44,229 nucleotides of DNA, from positions 1-44,229 of the forward strand of contig CBFGWL010000014.1 of assembly GCA_965652565.1 (NCBI GenBank), read 5' to 3'. Origin of the DNA: RSA11 sp965652565 (GTDB lineage Bacteria > Actinomycetota > Thermoleophilia > Solirubrobacterales > 70-9). The translations under genes were made by a program, and so were the position numbers. Every line of letters starts with the position of its first letter. The stretch's first letter is position 1. The notes below the pieces were generated by a model that was not told the origin of the DNA, searched no databases, and worked only from the letters and a program-made list of their open reading frames with translations. This document shows, piece by piece, positions 1-8,357 of this stretch.

Positions 1-30
1 TGGTCGTCGCTTTTCGACTACGTGGGCTGA
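1..30 (+). CDS. possible 3' end of a CDS cut by the window edge
   Basis: Frame 1 reads nine sense codons (WSSLFDYVG) and then TGA at 28-30. This would be the C-terminus of a gene lying mostly outside the window. The stretch is too short to assign a family or to prove that it is coded. Confidence 0.3.
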   Translation, partial: WSSLFDYVG

Positions 31-52
31 ACGTCGGCGTTGCCGGGCGGCG

Positions 53-75
53 CGGTGCGCACAAGGCGCGCACCG
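53..75. terminator. candidate hairpin between the edge gene and the HAD operon
   Basis: CGGTGCGC (53-60) pairs perfectly with GCGCACCG (68-75) around a 7-base loop. There is no T-run after it, so it could be a factor-assisted terminator between two converging genes, or chance in GC-rich DNA. The rest of 31-153 holds nothing I recognise. Confidence 0.25.
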
Positions 76-153
76 AGTGCCCCACTGCGCCCGCCGTGTG
101 CCACAACGACCGCGAGCGTCGCGACCGCGATGCCGCGCGCCCGGCGCACGGGA

Positions 154-813
154 TCAGCGCGAGAGCGCCGCGCGCACCTCGGCCACAGCCTGCTCGGTGT
201 CGCGGAAATGCACCACGTTCATGCCGAGCTCGCGCGCGGCCGCGATGTTCACCTCCACGTCGTCGACGAACAGGCACTCGCTGAACTCGAGCCGGCCGAG
301 CTCATCCGGATCGTGCTTGCGCAGGCGCTCGATGGTGAGCTCGTAGATGCCGCGCTCGGGCTTGCGCATCCCGACGAACGCGGAGTCGACGACGAGCTCG
401 AAGATCTCATCCACGGGCAGCATCGATCGCCACAGCGGCTCCCACTCGCGCACGTTGTTGGTGAGCAGCGCCATCCGGTGCCCGTCGGCCTTCGCCTCGC
501 GCATGAGCTCGACCATCCGGTCGTTCGGGTCGAGCGCTTCGAAGTAGACCTCGCGAAAGCGATGCAGCGCGGGCTCGTGACCAAGCAGCGCGCGCAGCTC
601 GCCCGCGAGGATGTCGAGGAACTCCGCCTCGCTGATGCGCCCCTTCTCGAGCTCGAACAGGGGGTGTTCGCCGTCGCGCTCGGCGACCGCCTGCAGCGCC
701 CGCCCCATCGTCTCGAAGTCGAGCCCCGTCTCGTTCTGGACAGCCGTAAACGAGCGCAGCAGCGGCGTCGTGAGCACGCCGCCGAAGTCCGAGATGACCG
801 CGCGGATCGCCAT
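154..813 (-). CDS. HAD-superfamily (subfamily IA) hydrolase, 219 aa
   Basis: Predicted cytoplasmic phosphatase or dehalogenase-type hydrolase. Motif I is DFGGVL with the nucleophile Asp at residue 9; the residue two positions later is Gly rather than the usual acid Asp, as in several sEH-like/YihX-like members. Motif II is LLTNN, motif III lies in KPERGIYE and motif IV is LFVDDVEVN. A helical cap lies between motifs I and II. I take ATG at 813 as start because it leaves 4 bases to the upstream stop and the protein then begins directly with the first beta strand; a longer in-frame extension would run into the upstream gene. It is the last gene of the fxsA / unknown / HAD operon. The substrate cannot be told from sequence. 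Confidence 0.85.
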   Translation of the reverse strand: MAIRAVISDFGGVLTTPLLRSFTAVQNETGLDFETMGRALQAVAERDGEHPLFELEKGRISEAEFLDILAGELRALLGHEPALHRFREVYFEALDPNDRMVELMREAKADGHRMALLTNNVREWEPLWRSMLPVDEIFELVVDSAFVGMRKPERGIYELTIERLRKHDPDELGRLEFSECLFVDDVEVNIAAARELGMNVVHFRDTEQAVAEVRAALSR

Positions 814-817
814 CGGC

Positions 818-1324
818 CTACAGGTTGCGCGCGATCTCGTAAGCGCCCGCGCCGTTCGCGCCTTCAAGGCGCAGCCGCAGGGCCGCACCGGCGCGCTCGA
901 CGCCCTGGTCGTCGGTCTGCGTGGCGACCGCGGTGGCCTCGCCCGCGCCGCGCAGGGGATAGTCCTCGCCGTCGAGCCACAGCTCGAGCGTGACGCGCCG
1001 CGGCGAGCCGTCCTTCGCGTACTCGGTGGAGAGCAGCGGCTCCTCCACCGTCGCCGGGCCGCCCCGGCCGACGACGGACGCCGCGACGACCTCCTCGTTG
1101 TGTCCGCGCGCGCCGATCGGCCGCGCGGCCGTGAGCAGCACGACGCGCCCGTCCTCGAACGCCGCCGAGAGGACGCGCAGCAACGTGAAGCCCTGCAGGT
1201 CGCCCTCGAGCGTCCACAGCGACTCCGGCTCGCTCGCGCCCGCGGGCGCGAGGCGGCGGACCGCGTCGAGGTCCCAGATCACACGCGCGCCGGGCGCGAG
1301 CTCGAGGGCGATCGGGTCAGTCAC
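818..1324 (-). CDS. conserved hypothetical protein, 168 aa
   Basis: Not recognised. The product is acidic and soluble, with no signal peptide or membrane segment, and beta-rich in the second half (RVTLELWLDGEDYPLRGAGE). The start is GTG at 1324: GGAGG lies 5 bases before it and overlaps the last codons of fxsA, giving an 8-base overlap and probable translational coupling. The stop is 4 bases before the HAD hydrolase start. The repeated mention of polar beta strands suggests a lipocalin- or immunoglobulin-like sandwich, but that is a guess. Confidence 0.75.
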   Translation of the reverse strand: MTDPIALELAPGARVIWDLDAVRRLAPAGASEPESLWTLEGDLQGFTLLRVLSAAFEDGRVVLLTAARPIGARGHNEEVVAASVVGRGGPATVEEPLLSTEYAKDGSPRRVTLELWLDGEDYPLRGAGEATAVATQTDDQGVERAGAALRLRLEGANGAGAYEIARNL

Positions 1325-1841
1325 GTTCACCTCCTGGAGGCAGCTCTTCATCGTCGCGGATCTCTCGCGCCGTGCCCTCGTAGTCGTAGCCGCCGCGGCC
1401 GCGGCCGGCCCCCGAATCGGGGCGCGACGCGAACGGCCCCCCGGAGCGAGAGCCGAGTCCGCCGACAGTGAACACGATGCCGCCGCGCCTCACCACGGTC
1501 GCCGCGACGAGCCGGCGGATCAGCGCGCGCGTGGGCGGGAAGAGCAGGAAGATCGCAAAGGCGTCGGTCACGAACCCCGGGCTGATCATCAGCGCGCCGC
1601 CGAGGATCACCATCGCGCCGTCGAAGGTCTCGCGCGCGGGGATCCGGCCTTCCGCGAGCGCCTGGTTGAAGCGCGCCCATACCGCGCGTCCCTGCGAGCG
1701 CGCCAGGCCCGCGCCGATGAAGCTGGAGAGCACCAGCAGCGCGAGCGTCGGCACGATGCCGATCTCCTGGCCGACCTGGATGATCACGTAGAGCTCCAGG
1801 ATCGGCAGGCCGATGAAGACCAGGATGATGAGCGGGAGCAT
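1317..1841 (-). CDS. fxsA: FxsA family membrane protein, 174 aa
   Basis: FxsA-family inner-membrane protein (in E. coli linked to suppression of F-exclusion of phage T7; cellular role otherwise unclear). Hydrophobic segments lie at about residues 1-22, 28-48 and 72-103, with the family signature around ISPGFVTDAFAIFLLFPPTR. The C-terminal tail is Gly/Arg-rich and hydrophilic. ATG at 1841 is chosen over an in-frame TTG at 1850 because a TAGCCT -10 box (1851-1856) would place the transcript start between them. It is the first gene of a three-gene operon and divergent from the DUF59 gene. Confidence 0.85.
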   Translation of the reverse strand: MLPLIILVFIGLPILELYVIIQVGQEIGIVPTLALLVLSSFIGAGLARSQGRAVWARFNQALAEGRIPARETFDGAMVILGGALMISPGFVTDAFAIFLLFPPTRALIRRLVAATVVRRGGIVFTVGGLGSRSGGPFASRPDSGAGRGRGGYDYEGTAREIRDDEELPPGGERD

Positions 1842-1850
1842 CCGCGGCAA

Positions 1851-1856
1851 AGGCTA
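1851..1856 (-). promoter_or_regulatory. -10 box for the fxsA operon
   Basis: TAGCCT read on the minus strand, 9 bases before the fxsA ATG. A 5' leader of only about 2 bases is predicted. Confidence 0.5.
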
Positions 1857-1911
1857 TTGGTGCGCGGTCAGCGGCGGCACCCGCGCAGCTTGGCCGGCAA
1901 GGGGCCGTCGC

Positions 1912-1917
1912 TACGAT
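1912..1917 (+). promoter_or_regulatory. -10 box, leaderless promoter of the DUF59 gene
   Basis: TACGAT followed by exactly 7 bases and then the ATG at 1925, so the predicted transcript begins at the start codon. No Shine-Dalgarno sequence is present. Confidence 0.55.
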
Positions 1918-1924
1918 TGATTCG

Positions 1925-2221
1925 ATGGTTGACGAGGAAACCGTCTACGAAGCTCTCGAGGAGGTCATCGACCCCGAGCTCGGGCTGGACTTTGTCTCGC
2001 TCGGGCTGGTCTACGACGTGGAGATCGAGGGCGGCGACGTCTACATCACATTCACGCTCACCACGCCCGCGTGCCCGATCGGGCCGCAGGTGACCGAGCA
2101 GATGCGCGAGTTCGTCAGCGAGCTCGAGGGTGTCGAAAACGTCCATCCGAAGATGGTCTTCGACCCGCCGTGGTCCCCGGAGATGATGTCCGAGGACGCC
2201 AAGTTCGCGCTGGGTTACTAG
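1925..2221 (+). CDS. DUF59/MIP18-family (SufT/PaaD-like) Fe-S assembly factor, 98 aa
   Basis: Small cytoplasmic protein of the MIP18/DUF59 family, whose members (SufT, PaaD, CIA2) help mature Fe-S proteins. The family core is visible: DPELGLDFVSLGLVYDV at about residues 16-32 and the conserved Cys in TTPACPIGPQ at about residue 49. The full family length is present. In many actinobacteria the sufT gene closes the suf operon; here it stands alone about 15 kb from the suf genes, transcribed from its own leaderless promoter. SufT-like function is inferred from family and from the SUF system in the window; a role in maturing a specific oxygenase, as with PaaD, is the alternative. Confidence 0.9.
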   Translation: MVDEETVYEALEEVIDPELGLDFVSLGLVYDVEIEGGDVYITFTLTTPACPIGPQVTEQMREFVSELEGVENVHPKMVFDPPWSPEMMSEDAKFALGY

Positions 2222-2275
2222 CGCGGGTAGACGAGCCGCCCAGCGTCCGCGCGGGACCCCGGGACGCAGCACGGC

Positions 2276-5224
2276 TCAGCGCAGCTTGATGTTCAAGCGC
2301 GCGGCGCCGCTCGCGTTCTGCGCGGAGTCGGTGCAGCGCACGGTGACCCGCAGCGACGCTTTGCCCTTGCCGCGCTTGACGAACCGCTTCACCTTGCGGC
2401 CGGGCTTCACCTTGAGCTTGCGCGCCTTGCCCGCCGCGACCTGCATGGTCTGAGCCGGCAGCTTCACCTTCCGCTTGCCCTTGCGGCCCTTCCGCTTGAG
2501 CAGGGCGACCGAGCGGACCGCGGCCGTGCAGGGCTCGCTCGCGCGGATGCGCACCGCCACCCGGGCGACGCGCTGCTTGCGCTTGCCCTTCAGCGTCACC
2601 TTGGGCGCGGTCGTGTCCGGGGGGACCGTGTCGTTGCGGACCCTGGTCACGTCCGAGTCGTTAGCGGTGACCACATCGATGCGCCCGTCGAGGTTGGTGT
2701 CGACTGCGGCGATCCCGGTCGGCCCGTTGCCGCTCGTGCCTCCGCTGAGCAAGGTCGAGAACGACACCCCGGGCGCGAAGCCGCCGGCGCCCCGGCCGAG
2801 CAGGATCGAGAAGTCGTCCGAACCGCGGTTGGCCACGACCAGATCGTCGATGCCGTCGCCGTTGAAGTCGGCGGCCGTCAGCGCTCGCGGGTTGTCGCCG
2901 ACCGGATGGGTGTAGGCGCCGAAGGTGAAGCCGCGCGCGCCGTCGCCCAGCAGCACGAGGATCTGGTCCGAGGCGCTCATCGTCGCTGCGACGTCCACGT
3001 TGCCGTCGCCGTCGAAGTCCCCGGTGACCATGTCGGTCGGCGTGCCGGGCAAGCTGACCTGGGCCCGGTTGGAGAGCAGGTTGGTGCCGTCATCGGCCCA
3101 GTGGATCTCGACGATGCCGGGGCCGCCGACGATCATCTCGTTCACCGGGCCGCCCCCGAGATCGGTGACCGTCACCGACGAGGGGCTGAAGCCGAGCTCG
3201 TATTCCCCGGCGTTGTCGTTGTGCTCGCCGCTGTACCGGATCCGGTCGATGAGCTGCGCGTTGGAGTGGACCGTGAGCAGGTTCATCCCTGCCTGGCCCA
3301 GATCGGCGGCCACGATGTCGCGAGGGTCGTCGGCGACGTTCAGCGTCTTCGTCGGCTTGAAGGTCCCGTCGCCGTTGCCGAGCATCAGCGAGACGGTGCC
3401 GTCGAAGAAGTTGGCCGTCGCCAAGTCGTCGTGTTCGTCCTCGTCGAGCCTGCCCGCGACGACGGCGACCGGCCCCTGGCCCGTGTCGAGCACGAGGGGC
3501 GGGCCCGCGAACGTGACCCCGTCACCGAACAGGACCTGTACCGTCGACCCGTCGCTGTCGGGGACGGCGATGTCCGGCATCCCATCCTCGTTGAAGTCGG
3601 CGCTGGCGATGGACTCGTCCCCGCCCCCGGCGTTGATGAAGTTCGGGGTCGCGGCGAAGACCGGCGCGGGCGCGGGCTCGTGGACCTCCACGGTGAAGTC
3701 GCGCCGCGCGGGTTCGGGTTCGACGTTGCCGCCTGGGGCGATGCCGCGCACGTCGAATCCGTGCTCACCCTCGCTCAGCTCCCCGGTCGCGAACGGGCTC
3801 GAGCAGGGCTCCCACTCGCCGTCGTCGACGCGGCACTCAAAGCTCGTCGCCTGGGGCAGGCCACGCGATTCGAAGCGGAAGCTCGGGGCGGCGTCGTTGG
3901 TCCGCCCCGAGGGGCCCCGAGTGATCACGGTGTCCGGCGGCAGCTCTCCCGGGCCGTTCAGAAAGCCGTGGAGACCGTGGCCGCCGACGACGAAATCAAG
4001 CCGCCCGGCTCCGTTGATCTGCGCGACCGTGACCTTGCCCACGCGCGCTCCGACGTCGAACATCTCCGGCGGCCCGAACGTCGCGCCCGCGGCCCCGGTC
4101 AGAACCGCCACCTGGTTGACACCGACGTCCGCGTGCGTGTCCGGATCCCAGGCGCCCCTCCCGGTGGTGACGATGAGCTCCGGGTCGGTTCCCAGGTCCT
4201 GGTTCGCGATCCCGATCTGCGCGTTGTTGATCTCCAGGGGGACGTCGTAGATCACGGGCGCAGCGAAGCCGCCGCCGGGGTTCTGGGCCAAGACGGCGAC
4301 TCCGGTGTCGCCCCCGGGGGCACCGTCCCCGCCCGCGACGGCGACGTCGCCCCTGCCGTCACCGTTGAAATCGCCGGTGGCGATGTGGTTGCCGCCAGGG
4401 AAACCCGACTCGTCCGTCGAGGCGTTGCCGTTCGTGAACGGCTTGCAGCTGATGTCGGTGCAGTCGGGATTGTGCTGGCGGAAGGTCCTCACCTGTCCGT
4501 TCGAGCCGAGGGCCACGACGTCGTCACGGCCGTCGTTGTTGGTGTCGAGGACCGCCAGGGCCTTGGGGGCGGCGAAGAAGACCGTGTCGACGTAGTAGTC
4601 GGACGTGGGGCGCTCATCGGGCAGCTGGAACGACACTCCGGTGTGGCCGAACGCGGTTACAAGCAGGTTCGAGCCACGCTGAGCCACGACGACGTCGGGG
4701 TCGTCGTCCGCGTCGAAGTGGCCGATCGCGACCGCGCTCGTAAAGTCGCCGGGCAGGTCGCGGCCCACGGGCCCGGAGAAGCCGCCGGCGCCGTTGCCCG
4801 CGTACGCCTTGAGCTCGGGGTTGCCGCCGGCGACCACGAGGTCACGGTTTCCGTCGCCGTTCAAATCAGCGCTGGCGATGCCCCCGTCGGAGAGCGGGAG
4901 ATTCGCGTCATCGATCACCGTCGGCGCTCCGAATCCGTGACCGCCCAGGCCGCGGCGGAACTCGAGCTTGCTCTGCGAGCTGAATGCCCCGGGGCTTGTG
5001 ATCGTCACCAGGTCCGGATCGGAGTCGCCGGTGAAGTCGGCGAGCAGCTGGTGGTGCACGCGGGGCTCAGGGTCGATCGTGAACGGCCCGGAGAGCTCGA
5101 CTGCCCCCTGCGCCGACGCGGCGCCTGGGCCGAGCGCGAGGAGACCGACTGTGAACAACAACGCCAGCTGACATGCCACGACCCTGCGCGGCACGGCCGC
5201 CTTCGCCAGACCCCTCGATTTCAC
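2276..5224 (-). CDS. secreted FG-GAP/VCBS repeat protein, 982 aa
   Basis: Large exported protein, probably a cell-surface or extracellular beta-propeller. A Sec signal peptide ends near AASAQG (about residue 39). At least nine Asp-rich FG-GAP/VCBS calcium-loop repeats follow (e.g. DLNGDGNRDLV, DFNGDGRGDVAV, DFNEDGMPDIAV, DFDGDGNVDVAA, DFNGDGIDDLVV), in two blocks separated at about residues 430-515 by an Ig-like segment with paired cysteines (FECRVDDGEWEPC). The last 100 residues are Lys/Arg-rich (GKRKQR, KRKGRKGKRK), a tail type common in secreted Solirubrobacterales proteins and perhaps binding wall polyanions. The start is GTG at 5224 with AGGGG 6 bases upstream. It is divergent from the esterase gene. 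The ligand is unknown. Confidence 0.88.
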   Translation of the reverse strand: MKSRGLAKAAVPRRVVACQLALLFTVGLLALGPGAASAQGAVELSGPFTIDPEPRVHHQLLADFTGDSDPDLVTITSPGAFSSQSKLEFRRGLGGHGFGAPTVIDDANLPLSDGGIASADLNGDGNRDLVVAGGNPELKAYAGNGAGGFSGPVGRDLPGDFTSAVAIGHFDADDDPDVVVAQRGSNLLVTAFGHTGVSFQLPDERPTSDYYVDTVFFAAPKALAVLDTNNDGRDDVVALGSNGQVRTFRQHNPDCTDISCKPFTNGNASTDESGFPGGNHIATGDFNGDGRGDVAVAGGDGAPGGDTGVAVLAQNPGGGFAAPVIYDVPLEINNAQIGIANQDLGTDPELIVTTGRGAWDPDTHADVGVNQVAVLTGAAGATFGPPEMFDVGARVGKVTVAQINGAGRLDFVVGGHGLHGFLNGPGELPPDTVITRGPSGRTNDAAPSFRFESRGLPQATSFECRVDDGEWEPCSSPFATGELSEGEHGFDVRGIAPGGNVEPEPARRDFTVEVHEPAPAPVFAATPNFINAGGGDESIASADFNEDGMPDIAVPDSDGSTVQVLFGDGVTFAGPPLVLDTGQGPVAVVAGRLDEDEHDDLATANFFDGTVSLMLGNGDGTFKPTKTLNVADDPRDIVAADLGQAGMNLLTVHSNAQLIDRIRYSGEHNDNAGEYELGFSPSSVTVTDLGGGPVNEMIVGGPGIVEIHWADDGTNLLSNRAQVSLPGTPTDMVTGDFDGDGNVDVAATMSASDQILVLLGDGARGFTFGAYTHPVGDNPRALTAADFNGDGIDDLVVANRGSDDFSILLGRGAGGFAPGVSFSTLLSGGTSGNGPTGIAAVDTNLDGRIDVVTANDSDVTRVRNDTVPPDTTAPKVTLKGKRKQRVARVAVRIRASEPCTAAVRSVALLKRKGRKGKRKVKLPAQTMQVAAGKARKLKVKPGRKVKRFVKRGKGKASLRVTVRCTDSAQNASGAARLNIKLR

Positions 5225-5339
5225 CCCGGAACCCCTTCCGTTAGACCCGAACCCGTCGCGGCATTATGCAGGTCCAGCCGCCGGCGCGCGTTACGCCTGC
5301 CGTTGGCGGCTGCGCTCGAGGGTCGCGAGAGCGCTTCGC

Positions 5340-5366
5340 CCCCAACCGGCGTGACCCCAACCGGCG
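5340..5366. repeat. two direct repeats of CCCCAACCGGCG upstream of the esterase promoter
   Basis: Identical 12-base copies at 5340-5351 and 5355-5366 (period 15) end 5 bases before the -10 box of the esterase gene, covering the expected -35 region. They could be an activator or repressor site; a chance duplication is not excluded. Confidence 0.45.
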
Positions 5367-5371
5367 ACTGT

Positions 5372-5377
5372 TACGTT
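5372..5377 (+). promoter_or_regulatory. -10 box, leaderless promoter of the esterase gene
   Basis: TACGTT followed by 7 bases and the ATG at 5385. No ribosome binding site precedes the start, in keeping with leaderless initiation. Confidence 0.5.
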
Positions 5378-5384
5378 CGCGCTC

Positions 5385-6740
5385 ATGAGGGAGGGGCGCC
5401 GGGTCCGTCATCTGCTCGCTGCGGCGTGCGCCCTCGCCGTGCTGGCGAGCGGTCAGGCCGAAGCGTCCGCGGGGGAGGCCCGGATCGTCGACGAGCGCAG
5501 GCTCGGGCCCCGGGTCGTCGAGCTGACCGTCGAGACGCCCGCGTTCGCGCAGCCCACCAAGGTCACGGTCGACCTCCCCGTCCGGTACCGCGCGAAGCCC
5601 GGGCGGCGGTGGCCGGTCGCCTACTTCCTGGCGGGCACGATGAACTCCCACCGCACCTTCAACACGATGATCGATGGGCTGGCGCTCACGAAATCGTTCC
5701 CCGCGATCGTCGTCTCGCCCCACGGCGACAGCGGCTATTGGAGCGACTGGTACAACGGCGGCGCGTTCGGGCCGCCGATGTACGAGACGTACGTGACCCA
5801 GCAGCTCATCCCGCTCATCGACCGGCGCTTTCGGACGCGGCCGAAGCGCTCCCAGCGCGCCGTCTTCGGCACCTCGATGGGCGGCTATGGAGCGTTGATG
5901 ATCGCCGCCCGCCACCCACACCTCTTCGCCGCGGCGGCGAGCCTTTCGGGAGCGGTGGACAGCAACCTCGCCGTCAACGGCGCGGTGCTCTCGCTCAGCT
6001 CCACCTTTCAGGGCGGCGCGATCGATGCGATCTACGGGCCGCGGCTCACCGAGGAGGTCCGCTGGCGCGGCCACAACCCGGTGGATCTCGCCGGGAACTT
6101 GCGGGGGATGCACGTGCAGGTGCGCAGCGCGAACGGCACGCTCAGCACCGCGCTCGGTGAGAACCTGCTCTCGGCCGACTCGATCTCGTGCGCGGTGGAG
6201 GCGGGGGTCTACCGGGCGAGCGTGAGCCTGCACCAGCGCCTCGCCGGGCTCAAGATTCCGCATCTCTGGCGCGACTACGGGCGCGGGTGCCACAGCGTCC
6301 CCAACTTCACGCGCCAGGTCGCCGACACCCTGACGCGGCTCAAGCGGGTCCTCAAGCGGAAGCCGGAGCCGCCGGCCCGGTTCGACTACGCGTCGATCGA
6401 GCCGGCCTTCCGGGTTTGGAACTGGCGGGTGCGCGCGGACCGGCGCCGGCCGCTCGAGTTCCTCGAGCTGCGCCGGGCCGGGCGGCGCGGGGTGGAGGTG
6501 ATCGGCTCCGGGCGCACGACGCTCGTCACGCCGCCCTACTTCCGCGGCGCGCGGCGGGTCCGTCTGGTGGGCACGCGCGAGCGCTCCGCCCGGCCGAACC
6601 GGCGCGGGCGGATCAGGTTCACGGTGGATCTGGGCGAGCCGAACGCACGCCAGCAGTACAGGCTCGGCGCCCAGACCTCCCGCGTGCGGGCGACGATCTC
6701 CTTCCGGCCGGGCGGCCGAACTGGCGCTGCGCGCCGTTAA
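5385..6740 (+). CDS. secreted alpha/beta-hydrolase, esterase D / antigen-85-like, 451 aa
   Basis: Exported serine esterase or acyltransferase of the esterase-D/antigen 85 superfamily. A signal peptide covers about residues 1-28. The nucleophile elbow is GTSMGG with Ser164, the oxyanion region is in FLAGTMNSHRTF (81-93), and the catalytic His is probably His303 in GRGCHSVPNF. The catalytic domain ends near residue 320. About 120 extra residues (FRVWNWRV...LEFLELRRAGRRGVEVIGSG) form an Arg-rich beta domain that may bind the cell surface. Antigen-85 proteins mycolate trehalose, but this lineage is not known for mycolic acids, so a simple carboxylesterase is more likely. Transcription looks leaderless, and the gene is divergent from the FG-GAP gene. 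Confidence 0.85.
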   Translation: MREGRRVRHLLAAACALAVLASGQAEASAGEARIVDERRLGPRVVELTVETPAFAQPTKVTVDLPVRYRAKPGRRWPVAYFLAGTMNSHRTFNTMIDGLALTKSFPAIVVSPHGDSGYWSDWYNGGAFGPPMYETYVTQQLIPLIDRRFRTRPKRSQRAVFGTSMGGYGALMIAARHPHLFAAAASLSGAVDSNLAVNGAVLSLSSTFQGGAIDAIYGPRLTEEVRWRGHNPVDLAGNLRGMHVQVRSANGTLSTALGENLLSADSISCAVEAGVYRASVSLHQRLAGLKIPHLWRDYGRGCHSVPNFTRQVADTLTRLKRVLKRKPEPPARFDYASIEPAFRVWNWRVRADRRRPLEFLELRRAGRRGVEVIGSGRTTLVTPPYFRGARRVRLVGTRERSARPNRRGRIRFTVDLGEPNARQQYRLGAQTSRVRATISFRPGGRTGAARR

Positions 6741-6803
6741 TCGCGGTCCGCACGGGGAACCCTGGGGTTACCCAATCTCCAAGGCGAGGAAAGGACTCTA
6801 CGA

Positions 6804-7094
6804 GTGCTTGGCTTGATCCTGTATCTCATCGTGATCGGCATCATCGCGGGCTATCTGGCGCGCTTTCTGGTGCCCGGCAAAGACCCGATGAGCTTCTTTG
6901 GGACGATGGTGCTCGGGATCGTCGGCAGCTTCATCGGCGGTTTCCTCGGGTACCTCATCTTCGGCCACGATCTCGACGAGGGCGCTCTCCAGGCGTCTGG
7001 CGTGATCGGCTCGATCATCGGCGCGATCATCGCGCTGCTCATCTGGCGGGCCGTCGGCGGCCGCGACAGCGGTGGGCGCACGGTGACCCGCTAA
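6804..7094 (+). CDS. GlsB/YeaQ/YmgE-family (transglycosylase-associated) membrane protein, 96 aa
   Basis: Small stress-associated inner-membrane protein of the transglycosylase-associated family. Three hydrophobic Gly-rich segments are visible at about residues 3-24, 32-52 and 68-86, with the family features GxIAGxLARFLVPGKDP and LGIVGSFIGGFLG. The start is GTG at 6804, preceded by the purine-rich AAGGCGAGGAAAGG. The length matches the family (80-100 aa). The gene stands alone and is followed by a good hairpin terminator. Its biochemical activity is not known. Confidence 0.88.
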   Translation: MLGLILYLIVIGIIAGYLARFLVPGKDPMSFFGTMVLGIVGSFIGGFLGYLIFGHDLDEGALQASGVIGSIIGAIIALLIWRAVGGRDSGGRTVTR

Positions 7095-7120
7095 CGCCAC
7101 ATCCTGACCTGGGACCCGAG

Positions 7121-7154
7121 AGCCGGCGGCTTCGCTCTCCCGCGGCCGCCGGCT
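7121..7154. terminator. hairpin terminator between two converging genes
   Basis: AGCCGGCGGC (7121-7130) pairs perfectly with GCCGCCGGCT (7145-7154) around a 14-base loop, then TTTC. It can serve the GlsB-like gene on the plus strand and, read in reverse, the EamA-type transporter gene. Confidence 0.6.
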
Positions 7155-7173
7155 TTCGCGTGCGCGGCGCGCT

Positions 7174-8052
7174 TTAGCGCGCCTCGACCGCCTGCGCCGC
7201 GCTGACGGGCGCGGGCGTCATCGCGGCGGCGCAGATCACGAGGGCGAACGCCCCGATCCGCAGGGCCACGCCCAGGGCATCCTCGGGCATCGGCTCGGCG
7301 AAGACGATCGGGCCGGCGGCGATCGTGAGCGCGTTCGCGGCAACGCTCGTCACCGCGATCACCGGCACGGCCTTGCCGGTCTGCAGGCCGCGCGCGGAGA
7401 CCACGAGCCCGGCGAACGATGCGAGCGCGATCACGGCCGCGAGGGGGTGGAAGAGGATCGCGGCCGCCGACGCGTCCCCGAGCTCGTCGCTCAGGGCCTT
7501 GATCGCCGTGTCCGACGCGGCCCAGAACATCCCCGCCGAGACGCCGAAGAGCACGCCCTCGCGCGTGCTGCGCACGGCGAGGAACGGCAGCAGGATCGCC
7601 CCGCCGGCGACCACGCCCAAGTAGCCGAGCAAGCGCCCGAGCTCGTACTCGGAGTGCGCGTCCTCGCCCACTTCGCCGACCGATGCCGCCAGGAACGCCA
7701 AGCCGAGCGCGGCCAGCGCCACGCCGATCCACTCGCGGCGGGTCACCTCGTGGGCGAACAGCCGGTCGGCGGTGACCGTGAGCAGGACGAGCCCGCCCGC
7801 GATCGTCGCCTGCACCAGCGAGATCGGCGCCAGCGCCAGGGCGCCAACGTGAAAGCCCCAGCCCACCAGGGCGATCACGATGCCCAGGACGTACCAGGGG
7901 TTGCGGAAGAGGGCCAGCGAGGTGCGCACCGGGCGGCGCATCTCGACGCGGGGCGACGCCACGGCGCCCCGGTGTTTGTAGAGGAAGCCGAGCACCGACG
8001 CGAACGCCGTCGCGAGCGCGAGCAGCAGGCCGATCTGGACCGACACGGACAT
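7174..8052 (-). CDS. EamA/DMT-type transporter, 292 aa
   Basis: Ten-segment membrane protein of the drug/metabolite transporter superfamily: two tandem five-helix halves, with hydrophobic stretches from about residue 4 to the end. The first half holds ALALAPISLVQATIAGGLVLLTV, typical of EamA repeats, and the second MFWAASDTAIKAL. A polar loop lies near residues 125-138 (GEVGEDAHSEYELGR). The substrate cannot be predicted. ATG at 8052 follows a TAACCT -10 box by 9 bases. The gene is probably monocistronic, its stop facing the hairpin at 7121-7154. Confidence 0.85.
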   Translation of the reverse strand: MSVSVQIGLLLALATAFASVLGFLYKHRGAVASPRVEMRRPVRTSLALFRNPWYVLGIVIALVGWGFHVGALALAPISLVQATIAGGLVLLTVTADRLFAHEVTRREWIGVALAALGLAFLAASVGEVGEDAHSEYELGRLLGYLGVVAGGAILLPFLAVRSTREGVLFGVSAGMFWAASDTAIKALSDELGDASAAAILFHPLAAVIALASFAGLVVSARGLQTGKAVPVIAVTSVAANALTIAAGPIVFAEPMPEDALGVALRIGAFALVICAAAMTPAPVSAAQAVEAR

Positions 8053-8061
8053 CGGCCCGGC

Positions 8062-8067
8062 AGGTTA
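8062..8067 (-). promoter_or_regulatory. -10 box of the EamA-type transporter gene
   Basis: TAACCT on the minus strand, 9 bases before the ATG; predicted 5' leader of about 2 bases. Confidence 0.4.
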
Positions 8068-8084
8068 CGGGGCGGAGGCGGCTC

Positions 8085-8351
8085 CTAGGCCGCGCTGGGC
8101 CCGCTGCCCTGCGGCTCGGGCGGCTCGGGCTCCGAGTCGAGCTCGAGCGCGGCGCCGGACTCGTTGTCGCCGATGCGAATCGCGCGGATCGCGTGCTCGT
8201 CGGGCAGCTTGGCGAGTACCTCGCGGATCACCTTGTGGATCTCCGCGTCCTCGTGGCCGAAGTCGTCCAACAGGCTGCGCAGCGCCGTGTGGGTGATCTT
8301 GAGCTGCTCCGGGGTCAGCTCAAGGTGGTACCTGAACGGTCCTCCCTCCAT
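8085..8351 (-). CDS. conserved hypothetical protein, 88 aa
   Basis: Not recognised. A small acidic cytoplasmic protein: a short beta strand (FRYHLELT), then helices (PEQLKITHTALRSLLDDF and EIHKVIREVLAKLPDE), then a Pro/Glu-rich disordered tail. ATG at 8351 sits 6 bases after a TAACAT -10 box (8358-8363), so the mRNA is probably leaderless. It lies downstream of the acyltransferase gene but has its own promoter. Confidence 0.7.
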   Translation of the reverse strand: MEGGPFRYHLELTPEQLKITHTALRSLLDDFGHEDAEIHKVIREVLAKLPDEHAIRAIRIGDNESGAALELDSEPEPPEPQGSGPSAA

Positions 8352-8357
8352 GCCGGG

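Noticed and set aside
40..993. Plus-strand open frame of 317 codons at the left end
   Set aside because: Antisense to the HAD hydrolase, which has all four HAD motifs; composition is Arg/Ala/His-rich as expected for a shadow.
2906..6160. Very long open frame on the plus strand (1084 codons) opposite the FG-GAP gene
   Set aside because: It is the antisense shadow of the FG-GAP gene and an off-frame shadow of the esterase gene. The translation is Arg/Val/Gly-rich with no family pattern, while the other readings have clear domains. Long stop-free antisense frames are expected at this GC content.
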